NCBI RefSeq assembly: GCF_022376295.1
Contig: NZ_CP060140.1
Span: 124,001-188,000, forward strand
DNA length: 64,000 bases
Origin: Nodularia sphaerocarpa UHCC 0038
GTDB taxonomy: Bacteria; Cyanobacteriota; Cyanobacteriia; Cyanobacteriales; Nostocaceae
Direction: 5' to 3'
Shown here: piece by piece, positions 55,956 through 64,000 of the stretch
Numbering within the stretch: the first letter of the stretch is position 1
How the letters are laid out: each line of letters opens with the position of its first letter
Notes under the pieces: model-generated
Seen by the model: the letters and a program-made list of their open reading frames with translations, nothing else
Databases searched by the model: none
Told to the model about the DNA's origin: nothing
Program-made: the position numbers and the translations under genes

Positions 55956-56035
55956 GTAGGGTGTGTTATCCAGGAGAGTACGGCACCAATTCTGATTTTA
56001 GGTGCATGAGGAGAAATGTCTGTAACGCACCCTAC
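55956..56035. repeat. Long inverted repeat in the hupS-hupL spacer
   Basis: Arms at 55956-55968 (GTAGGGTGTGTTA) and 56023-56035 (TAACGCACCCTAC) differ by one base that still allows a G-U pair, and enclose 54 nt. It lies within the presumed hupSL transcript, ending 26 bp before the hupL start. It could stabilise the mRNA or adjust the hupS:hupL ratio, or be a MITE. The 5' part of the spacer holds the dispersed ACCACAGAGGCACAGAG repeat. Confidence 0.6.
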
Positions 56036-56061
56036 TAATTAATTAAAAGAGAGGAGAGAGA

Positions 56062-56646
<585 letters not shown>

Positions 56647-57014
56647 ATCAGGCGACTCTGATGTGGTATCTAGCAGCCAATCCCTTGATTTTTCTCTGCT
56701 AAAAGTTATTTGGTTTTCTCAGACATTACCTAATTCTTCCCTAATCCTAGATTAGCGAACTGACAAAAGCCCTCCGGGGATCCAAAAAACAGCGCTTGGG
56801 CGATCGCAATTAGGGGAAGTCCAACGCAAGTATTTAAGTATAATTATTTGCTTGCCCTTGGAATATAAGCCCGCTTTTTTCTCAATATAAATACGCAAAT
56901 AACGATAGAAACAATAAAATAATTACGCGCAAACATAAGTATAGAAGTATTGATTTGTTTGGATATTGAGCGATGGTCGGAGACCGGGCTTTGCTCATTG
57001 CTTTTCTCGCAGAT
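56647..57014. other. Left interior of the hupL element, no gene called
   Basis: No supported gene. It holds one GCGATCGC and an AT-rich stretch. A minus-strand frame overlapping 56844-57092 has a short hydrophobic piece (YFIVSIVICVFIL) but runs into the attC-like site and is not called. Confidence 0.4.
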
Positions 57015-57100
57015 GTTTAACGTTCCGGTTGAGCGGCGGCAGATAACCTTTGCATCACAGCCAAAATCTCTTGCCCGTCCGATCCAGCGCATTGTTGGGT
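57015..57100 (+). other. attC-like site 1 (left of the R-M genes)
   Basis: 86 bp with outer boxes GTTTAAC (fits RYYYAAC) and GTTGGGT (fits GTTRRRY). Inside them, GTTGAGCGGCGG and the complement of CCGTCCGATCCAGC pair imperfectly, with two unpaired bases (G and A) in one arm. That is the shape of an integron attC site. It shares sequence and structure with 59621-59707. The similarity also extends about 35 bp upstream (ATTGAGCGAT, AGATGTTTAA), which a pure attC would not require, so a dispersed repeat family is the alternative. Confidence 0.5.
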
Positions 57101-57132
57101 TGTGTGGGTACTGAAGTCAAAGTGCCGAATAT

Positions 57133-57159
57133 CCTATTTTGGGATTATCCGAAAATAGG
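57133..57159. promoter_or_regulatory. Candidate operator (C-box-like) upstream of the R-M controller
   Basis: Perfect inverted repeat CCTATTTT-N11-AAAATAGG, 44 bp before the controller start. Inside it lies a smaller dyad (GGAT/ATCC). Controller proteins of R-M systems bind such repeats at their own promoter and delay nuclease expression. Confidence 0.5.
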
Positions 57160-57202
57160 TTTATTCTACCTAACGTATACATAGTGCTAAGGCTAAGGCA
57201 CA

Positions 57203-57466
57203 ATGAAATCTATTTCCAGCCATGAGTATGACATATTCCGTCGCTGCATGATTGCGGCTCGAAAGGAAGCGCAACTGACTCAAGAATCTCTCGCTAAATC
57301 TCTTCAAAAACCGCAATCTTTCGTTGCTAAATATGAGAATGGTGAGCGACGTTTGGATGTAGTTGAATTTCTCATAGTTACTCGCATAATTGGCGTAGAT
57401 CCTTGCGCCATTATTAAAAAGGTTGAACAACAAATATCTGAAGCATCTAGTGAGGAAAAACTATGA
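57203..57466 (+). CDS. XRE-family controller protein of the R-M system
   Basis: 87 residues with an HTH_3 domain: ARKEAQLTQESLAKSLQKPQ, SFVAKYENGERRLDV, VEFLIVTRIIGVDP. Size and position directly before a restriction nuclease gene (ATGA overlap) match C-proteins that time R and M expression. A putative operator lies just upstream. Alternatively it is a generic XRE repressor. Confidence 0.75.
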   Translation: MKSISSHEYDIFRRCMIAARKEAQLTQESLAKSLQKPQSFVAKYENGERRLDVVEFLIVTRIIGVDPCAIIKKVEQQISEASSEEKL

Positions 57467-58380
57467 ATACACAAGATGTAATCAGACTTGCATCTCAGTA
57501 TTTAGCCAATTTATCGGGACACAGATTTGATGTTTTAGAAGTGTCTAAGCCTGTAACTGTAAATGCAGCAGTTAATTTAGCTAAAGTTATCTCAAAGCTT
57601 TCACCGTTGCTTGGAAATTTAATTGAATTTAACACTGTTGAATTCTTAAATAAGCAGGATGACTTTGCCGACCTTGGCACCTGGAAGAGGCAAGATCCAG
57701 GATTTCCAGACACTATTTTTGTTGGAGAAGTTCAACCAACGCCAGGATTAGAGATTAAAGCATGGTTTCCATTAGCAACAGAGATAACCGCGAGATTCAA
57801 AGACAGCCAGAATCATTTTCAGTTTGATCAAACTCACGTTGCAATGCTGGCATGGCTACCTGAGAAGATTATTTACGGAAAACCCCGCATTCTAGATGTG
57901 TGCGTTGTATCTGGTTTATCGGTAGCTTTGGCTAGAGATACTCACTATCATAATCCGCCGGACTATCTTGTTTTGGAACCAGAAGATACAACCCAAAGAA
58001 CTGCAAATCTCCAACAAACTAACACCAGTGGTTATAAGTTCCAAGGTTCAGCTAATGAGCTTTTAGAGGCTCAAAAAATAGTTGATTCATGGGGGACTGA
58101 GGCAAAACTTTACAAGCCAACCAAAGAGTATCAGCAACTCCTACGAGAGTTATTAATACGGTATAAATACAGGCTAGACACTAATTTTGCAAAGATGGAT
58201 AGAATTGTACATCCTGGCATTGAGGAGTTTAAGAAACGTATTTATAACGTTGAAGTTTCTGGCATGACAGTTAAGCAATGGAACAGGCTTTTATCAAGTC
58301 GCCGAGAAGATAGCATCAGAAAATCACTCCAAGAGCATTTAGAAATCAGAGAAGAGAGTATTGATGAACTTCTTGATTAA
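57463..58380 (+). CDS. Putative type II restriction endonuclease (PD-(D/E)XK-like)
   Basis: 305 residues. Within DLGTWKRQDPGFPDTIFVGE and PGLEIKAWFPLATEITARFK, a PD...xEIK pattern (Asp in FPD; Glu and Lys in LEIKAW) is consistent with the PD-(D/E)XK nuclease core. No specificity can be told. It overlaps the controller by 4 bp (ATGA) and the methyltransferase gene by 35 bp at the 3' ends, which couples it physically to both. I do not recognise the isoschizomer family. Assignment rests on core motif plus neighbours. Confidence 0.72.
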   Translation: MNTQDVIRLASQYLANLSGHRFDVLEVSKPVTVNAAVNLAKVISKLSPLLGNLIEFNTVEFLNKQDDFADLGTWKRQDPGFPDTIFVGEVQPTPGLEIKAWFPLATEITARFKDSQNHFQFDQTHVAMLAWLPEKIIYGKPRILDVCVVSGLSVALARDTHYHNPPDYLVLEPEDTTQRTANLQQTNTSGYKFQGSANELLEAQKIVDSWGTEAKLYKPTKEYQQLLRELLIRYKYRLDTNFAKMDRIVHPGIEEFKKRIYNVEVSGMTVKQWNRLLSSRREDSIRKSLQEHLEIREESIDELLD

Positions 58381-59434
58381 ATCGCTGAACTCCATAATAA
58401 AAATAGTCTGGATCAATCTCACAAGAATAAGCTTTACGGCTGATTTTTCGGGCTGCCAAAGATGCGCTAAACAATCCACCAAAGGGTTCCCAGACTACAT
58501 CATGTTCATCACTTGATGATTCAATGATAATGTTCATCAAATCGAGAGGCTTCTGGTTAAGATGCAACGCCTTTCCAGAAGTTATCTTAACTCTTTCATC
58601 GCCCCGTAGAGCTTGGCGTTCCCATACATTGGTAAAACCATGAGGGCATCTAAATTTCGACCGCATTTTACTCCACTCTTGTCCCGTCAAGGATTGATTA
58701 CTGTCTACAGAAAAATAAGGTTTTCCTTCAGGATTACCGTATTCATTCGCATAATTTACTAGCTTTTCAAACATCTCTGGAGGTGGGAAATACCATAAAT
58801 GTCCTTGATCAAAATATTTCCTGGTTGCAGCATTCACCACACCACAAGCATCGTTTGCGCGTCGTAACGGTAATCCAGACCGTTTCCATTCTTTCAGCAA
58901 CCAAGTTTTTAAAGTAAGTTCGTTAAATTTAACTTCTCTTACGTATTGGACACAAACTTCTGTAACCACAGGAAACCTACGAATTTTTTCTGTATTAACA
59001 TTCCCCGCAATATGACCTTTACCCTTATTCCAAATATTGCAGTTAACATATCGCCAACCATACTTTTCTAAAATTGGATGTACAACAGCCCAGCCAATTT
59101 CTGAGTTCCAAAACCAAAGTGTTGTACATGGCATCGCTGCTTTTGACCACTCCTCAATATGAGGCTGATACCAATTGGGTAAATCAGTGTGATCAGATGT
59201 ATCCCCTTCAAAACCGAGAACACCATAAGCCCCGTCTGAGACTATTACAGTAGGTTTCTCCCAATTTTTGTAATGTTCAAGGCTATTACCCAGAAATAAA
59301 GCAACGTATTCATCGCTCCACTTGGAAAAGTTAAGTTTAGTATTTAGATTAAGGACTTTGCCGCGACCAACTGTACTGGTAGCTTTACATTTCAAGGTTT
59401 CTGTAGAACTAGCTTCTTGGTTAGGTTGACTCAT
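58346..59434 (-). CDS. DNA methyltransferase of the R-M system (beta class, N4/N6)
   Basis: 362 residues. The motif IV region VIVSDGAYGVLGFEGD comes before the AdoMet region LHLNQKPLDLMNIIIE...VVWEPFGGLFSASLAARKIS and SCEIDPDYF (motif I FxG, then the acidic CEID). The order IV-then-I marks the beta class of amino-methyltransferases. Motif IV is SDGAYG rather than the usual DPPY, a diverged form. It is convergent with the nuclease gene. It should protect host sites from the nuclease. Confidence 0.82.
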   Translation of the reverse strand: MSQPNQEASSTETLKCKATSTVGRGKVLNLNTKLNFSKWSDEYVALFLGNSLEHYKNWEKPTVIVSDGAYGVLGFEGDTSDHTDLPNWYQPHIEEWSKAAMPCTTLWFWNSEIGWAVVHPILEKYGWRYVNCNIWNKGKGHIAGNVNTEKIRRFPVVTEVCVQYVREVKFNELTLKTWLLKEWKRSGLPLRRANDACGVVNAATRKYFDQGHLWYFPPPEMFEKLVNYANEYGNPEGKPYFSVDSNQSLTGQEWSKMRSKFRCPHGFTNVWERQALRGDERVKITSGKALHLNQKPLDLMNIIIESSSDEHDVVWEPFGGLFSASLAARKISRKAYSCEIDPDYFYYGVQRFNQEVHQYSLL

Positions 59435-59753
59435 TAATTATTTCGACTCTTCAAACCATGACGTACACAACTTTATCCCATTCTAGGATATTTGTATAGC
59501 CAGGTGAAAGGAGGCGATCGCCCTCTCATTTTAACCTAGCCATGCCTTTGGCGATCGCAATTAATAGTAGTTAAGGAAGCACAAGAAAATGGAAATTGAG
59601 CGATCGCATTTCTCAAAGATGTTTAATGGGTTGCTTGAGTGGCTGCAAGTAGCCATTTTGTTATTACCCGTATTTTTCAACAGTCCGCTCCAACCAAATT
59701 GTTAGGTTATCTATCATACCGATGGTCTGTTTAATAAACACTAACTCACCCTC
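59435..59753. other. Element spacer with HIP1 sites and attC-like site 2
   Basis: No gene. Several GCGATCGC octamers occur (59513-59610), along with the attC-like site at 59621-59707. The methyltransferase promoter should lie in its left part. Confidence 0.5.
59621..59707 (+). other. attC-like site 2 (right of the R-M genes)
   Basis: 87 bp with GTTTAAT and GTTAGGT outer boxes (the second fits GTTRRRY; the first is one base off). TTGCTTGAGTGGCTG pairs with the complement of CAGTCCGCTCCAACCAA, leaving an extrahelical G and A at the same places as in site 1. It has the same orientation as site 1, so the two would bound a single cassette, 57095-59701. Confidence 0.5.
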
Positions 59754-60686
59754 TTATATGACGTTACTATAATCATCATGCGAGTAAAATTCTATAGCGT
59801 ACTCCTGATTGATTGTTCTCATACTGGAAAAATTACCACCTATATTTACTCCAAAACCCTCCACTTTGGCAGCAAGGCCAGATGTAATGCCAAAATCCTG
59901 GGTATAGGTAAAACTAACTTTGTAACTTTTCATCCAATTCCCATTTGTTCTTCCATGCACTATTGTCTTCCATGAGCTTTCTTTCTTAAGCCATTTCAAG
60001 CCATCTGGAACTTGTGGAAGATTTGCTGGTAGATCAAACTCTCCTTCAACCTTGATTTCTGAAGAGGAAAACTGTCCAACATTAATTTCAGTGCCAATAT
60101 CTGCTACATTCGTTGGATCATCAAGTTTTACACCAACTGCCCCGCCTTTGCCTTGTTGATTCTTGTCAATCAAATAAATGCGCTTCGCTCCTAGACTAAC
60201 TAGTAGCTGAAGAAATTCATTTCTCTTTTCATCTAAAAGCTTGTCATGAAACTCTGCAAGCCTTAAAAAGTAGTTAGGAGAAGCAGGATGTCTAACATAG
60301 ACTATATTTGCTAAAAAGTATTCATCGCTGCACTGATAATCTTTTAGCCTCTGATCATTTGGTGATACGACCAAAGCCTCAGGCATCATTTTGGGTAAAT
60401 CAAGTTGGTAGAGTCGCCGCATTAGATATAGCAATAAGTCCTTCGCGGTGTTTACGTATATAGCTCGCTCAAATGAGCTTATTTCCTTACCCTGAAGTTT
60501 TTGTAGGATATAGCGAGGATTGTAAACATTAAGAATCCCCAAGGCATATGCTTTTGCTTGGCGAAGTATTCCTCCTCGAAAATCTTCAGTAATTAATAAC
60601 TCCTCAAGGAGCAATTCTAAAGTCTCATCAGTTGGAGCAATATTGCTATCTGGTGTAACAATAAGCAATTGGCGATCATTAGTCAT
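59754..60686 (-). CDS. Unknown 310-aa element protein
   Basis: No family recognised. The N-terminal 110 residues are helical (ETLELLLEELLITEDFRGGI, AIYVNTAKDLLLYLMRRLYQ). The middle has YFLRLAEFHDKLLDEKRNEF followed by AKRIYLID. The C-terminal third is beta-rich with alternating polar/nonpolar residues and glycines (SYKVSFTYTQDFGITSG, VEGFGVNIGGNFSS), a look seen in pore-forming or lipid-binding beta folds. There is no signal peptide. It is alone between the R-M genes and xisC. It could be an effector or accessory protein of the element. Confidence 0.6.
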   Translation of the reverse strand: MTNDRQLLIVTPDSNIAPTDETLELLLEELLITEDFRGGILRQAKAYALGILNVYNPRYILQKLQGKEISSFERAIYVNTAKDLLLYLMRRLYQLDLPKMMPEALVVSPNDQRLKDYQCSDEYFLANIVYVRHPASPNYFLRLAEFHDKLLDEKRNEFLQLLVSLGAKRIYLIDKNQQGKGGAVGVKLDDPTNVADIGTEINVGQFSSSEIKVEGEFDLPANLPQVPDGLKWLKKESSWKTIVHGRTNGNWMKSYKVSFTYTQDFGITSGLAAKVEGFGVNIGGNFSSMRTINQEYAIEFYSHDDYSNVI

Positions 60687-60867
60687 TTACTATACTCCTT
60701 CTTTTTACATATACTTAAAACTTCTTTTTTAAATACCTATTTGGATATTATACCAAATTTTTCTGTATAACATCCCATGGAAGAGTGTCCCAAAAATCTA
60801 CTAGAACAAGTGCAGGATGTTATCCGGTTAACCGTGGTGGTAAAGCTGTTCGCAGTTTTCTGGATTT

Positions 60868-62334
60868 TTAGACATTCTCCAAAAATTTCAACTTTTCAAC
60901 TTCCAACCTTAACCTTTCATTCTCCATCCGTAGCGCTAATATTTCATTCTTCTGCAACTCAATTAACGACTTTTGACTAATTACCTCACCAAAGGCTTTT
61001 TTCCGGTTTTCAATCCCAAACCATCTTTGATAGGTTTTTGTATGTTCATCAACAGTATGACCCAAGTTATCTGCTGCGGCCTTAATAGGTATTCCCTGGA
61101 GATGCGATCTAATCGCGCAACCATGCCGTAAATCGTAGGGTTGAAACTCAATTCCCACTTTCCGAAACCATCTGGATATATCTCTCCGCATCCAATTAAT
61201 ATTTTGCACAGATGCAATTTTTGCCACCTTTTTTTCTAAAATCTTTAATGGTTTGGGATTTTGTAAATCAAATAATTCTATCCATTCCGGTACAAAAGGG
61301 ATAACTTCTCTATATCCAGTTTTGGTATTTTTATTCACTTTCCAAGTGTGATCTATATTTTGGGGAGACATCCACCAATTAATATCTGGTTGTACAAATA
61401 GTTCCCTTGGTCTTAACCCATAAGTCGCCAACATTCCATATACCCAACGCCACATTTCCCAAGTGTCGATTTCATCACTAATATTTGTATTTTTGCGGTT
61501 GAGGGCAAATTTTTCAAATAGGTCAAAAGAAGATATTATCTGATCATCTTCAGGAATTTCTCTATGGGCTGGGGTGACCTGATCTCGTGTCACATCGAGT
61601 TGAAATCCTAAATTAAAGGTTTTAATCAAAACAGAACTTACCGCAATTAGTTCATTTCTTTTATTACCCTGAAATGAATTAATAATTTCCTCAAAATTTT
61701 CTTTTGTGGCTAAATGGGTGAGAGGAAAGTTTCTTTTAATTACAGATATATAGTTAGCAAAAGTATTTTGACTGGTTATAGTTCTCTGACGGGTTTGATA
61801 ATATTTTTCGTCAAATGTATCTAATAATTCCCCAATGTTTTTTATTTCTTGCTTCTCTCTAGATTTAATTCCTAAATATTTCTCATTCCACTGGAAAGTA
61901 TGACGAGCGATTAATTTACCCAACTCGTAACTTTCTTCAATTGCAGTTTTTAGTCCCTCTAAATTTGCTGGTATCCCCAGAGACAAATCATACTGCTTTT
62001 TTTCTTTACCTACACTACTATCGCCTGGTTTTAACGGTAGCGTAGCTCGTAATTGGAGAGAATTACCAGTTTGTTTAATGCTAACTCTTATTCTCTCCCT
62101 TTTTAAATTAGTATTAGCTTCGACTAACTTCTGCTCAAAAACTGCTTGATACTGTAATTCCGTCGCTTTAATTTTCGCCATTGTTCCTCTATAGCTACCG
62201 TCTGTGGTGTTCTGCGGCTCAAAATCTGCAAAAATATCGGCGAACCAGTCGGTTGAGTCTGCATTTGCATATTCATCTGTAGATGTGGAATATGTCCCCT
62301 CGCAATTACCCTGATTTTGATTTTGTCCGCTCAT
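60868..62334 (-). CDS. xisC: XisC-type site-specific tyrosine recombinase
   Basis: 488 residues. Catalytic residues are the Arg in ATYGLRPRELF, the YDLRHG box (Tyr replaces the usual His of HxxR, as known for XisA/XisC), LGH in AAADNLGHTVDEH, and the nucleophile in KTYQRWF (about residue 433). The C-terminal 45 residues form a leucine-rich coiled coil (LIELQKNEILALRMENERLR). The gene starts 120 bp from the right repeat and reads inward. It should catalyse excision between 56557-56572 and 62451-62466 in differentiating heterocysts. Confidence 0.92.
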   Translation of the reverse strand: MSGQNQNQGNCEGTYSTSTDEYANADSTDWFADIFADFEPQNTTDGSYRGTMAKIKATELQYQAVFEQKLVEANTNLKRERIRVSIKQTGNSLQLRATLPLKPGDSSVGKEKKQYDLSLGIPANLEGLKTAIEESYELGKLIARHTFQWNEKYLGIKSREKQEIKNIGELLDTFDEKYYQTRQRTITSQNTFANYISVIKRNFPLTHLATKENFEEIINSFQGNKRNELIAVSSVLIKTFNLGFQLDVTRDQVTPAHREIPEDDQIISSFDLFEKFALNRKNTNISDEIDTWEMWRWVYGMLATYGLRPRELFVQPDINWWMSPQNIDHTWKVNKNTKTGYREVIPFVPEWIELFDLQNPKPLKILEKKVAKIASVQNINWMRRDISRWFRKVGIEFQPYDLRHGCAIRSHLQGIPIKAAADNLGHTVDEHTKTYQRWFGIENRKKAFGEVISQKSLIELQKNEILALRMENERLRLEVEKLKFLENV

Positions 62335-62453
62335 TCCCTAGATATTCCCTTATTTATAAACTGAAATGGTGAAAATAAAATGTTATCTCATAGCAGAAAA
62401 GCTTTATAAAACAAGTTCTTCAGTAACATTATGAGGATTTGACAAGTTACCAT

Positions 62454-63551
<1,098 letters not shown>

Positions 63552-63710
63552 AGAAGGGGGGAGTTTAAACGCAAAGGTGCGCTGAGGTTAGCGCATTCGC
63601 CGTTAGGCGTTCCCGCAGGGTAGGTACGCGGAGAGTTTTTGAGGAGTTAAGGAGGTGCTAATGGCTAGTTGTTTTTTAGTTAGTCATTAGCGCTTTATGT
63701 ATAATTTTAT
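63552..63710. other. hupL 3' flank with a dispersed repeat
   Basis: Holds GTTAGCGCATTCGCCGTTAG and CCCGCAGGGTAGGTACGCGG, fragments common between genes of these cyanobacteria. No terminator was recognised. Confidence 0.4.
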
Positions 63711-63995
63711 TTATACTATACTGAGAAACAGATTTATTAATGTTTTATTAAAAAGTAGCCAGACTAACCAAAATACAAGATGAAAAATTACTATCATCCA
63801 AAACTCAGCTTGATAGGAAGCTTTGCTACTTTTGTGATGTAATTGGCGTTGGGCAATAAACGCACCTAACCAACCACCCATAAATTCGCATAGATGTAAA
63901 GTGTTCTCTGGCACTCTCCATAGTCCTTTTTTTGCACGAGATTTATCATCAGCGTACAGTGCCAAGGTAATTAAACTCATACAAGGATAAAGCAT
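63711..63995 (-). CDS. DUF1294 family membrane protein (may be cut by the window edge)
   Basis: ITLALYADDKSRAKKGLWRVPE, TLHLCEFMGGWLGAFIAQRQ, LHHKSSKASYQAEFWMIVIF and LVFWLVWLLF form the complete DUF1294 domain (a short basic motif followed by two or three helices). Many relatives carry an N-terminal cold-shock domain. The frame remains open to the window end, so an upstream extension cannot be excluded. Function unknown. Confidence 0.82.
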   Translation of the reverse strand: MLYPCMSLITLALYADDKSRAKKGLWRVPENTLHLCEFMGGWLGAFIAQRQLHHKSSKASYQAEFWMIVIFHLVFWLVWLLFNKTLINLFLSIV

Positions 63996-64000
63996 TAGAG

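Noticed and set aside
56844..57092. Minus-strand 82-codon frame in the hupL element
   Set aside because: Its N-terminal half is read from the attC-like repeat; only a short hydrophobic piece looks protein-like.
60777..60980. Plus-strand 67-codon frame at the xisC 3' end
   Set aside because: Mostly antisense to the coiled-coil end of xisC, with no family.

Overview
The window comes from the chromosome of a filamentous, heterocyst-forming, nitrogen-fixing cyanobacterium of the Nostocales (Nostoc/Anabaena/Nodularia-like). The evidence is photosystem I genes psaA and psaB, very frequent GCGATCGC (HIP1) octamers, a PatB/CnfR regulator beside the nitrogenase-associated ferredoxin gene fdxB, and an uptake hydrogenase (hupS, hupL) whose large-subunit gene is split by a site-specific excision element carrying an XisC-type recombinase. 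Everything here is read from sequence alone. No database search was run, and family assignments rest on recognised motifs.

Layout. 1-10.6 kb: housekeeping genes (secreted beta-helix protein, HI0933-type flavoprotein, rubredoxin, ClpB, SUI1/YciH, TrpB). 10.6-13.5 kb: a small accessory island with a 15-bp tandem repeat, an AT-rich KAP-like P-loop NTPase, and a REP-associated tyrosine transposase (RAYT) surrounded by hairpin repeats that look like its substrates. 13.5-18.2 kb: psaB and psaA on the minus strand with a clear terminator. 19-31 kb: a repeat-bearing lipoprotein, a thioredoxin/NHL protein, a plasmid-type replication protein (CyRepA1-like), DusB, an Rpn-type nuclease, DnaK and an acetoacetate-decarboxylase-like protein. 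31-38 kb: a group linked to nitrogen fixation (patB/cnfR, fdxB, a TPR-like protein, a tiny Pro-rich protein coupled to a cupin, an ArsC-like nitrogenase-associated protein with a His-rich tail, and cysteine synthase). 38-43.5 kb: small conserved cyanobacterial proteins, two copies of a TA-flanked MITE, a luciferase-like monooxygenase and a Coq4-like protein.

43.9-63.6 kb is the uptake-hydrogenase locus. The extended hyp operon on the minus strand (TPR protein, two small membrane proteins, NifU/Rieske protein, NHL protein, hypF, hypC, hypD, tautomerase, hypE, hypA, hypB) is divergent from hupS and hupL. HypA and HypB insert nickel, HypC to HypF build the Fe(CN)2CO centre, and the accessory genes probably serve small-subunit maturation. 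hupL is interrupted at codon 166 by a 5894-bp element bounded by the direct repeat CACAGCAGTTATATGG / CATAGCAGTTATATGG. Precise excision restores a 531-codon hupL, and the one repeat mismatch is silent (His CAC/CAT).

The most interesting structure is inside that element. A complete restriction-modification system (HTH controller, PD-(D/E)XK-like nuclease, convergent beta-class methyltransferase) lies between two directly oriented, related sequences at 57015-57100 and 59621-59707. Both have the outer boxes and imperfect hairpin with extrahelical bases expected of integron attC sites. The inferred picture is a nested mobile system: an integron-like cassette, carrying a self-preserving R-M module, inside an element that is excised during heterocyst development. 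No tRNA, rRNA or CRISPR array was seen.
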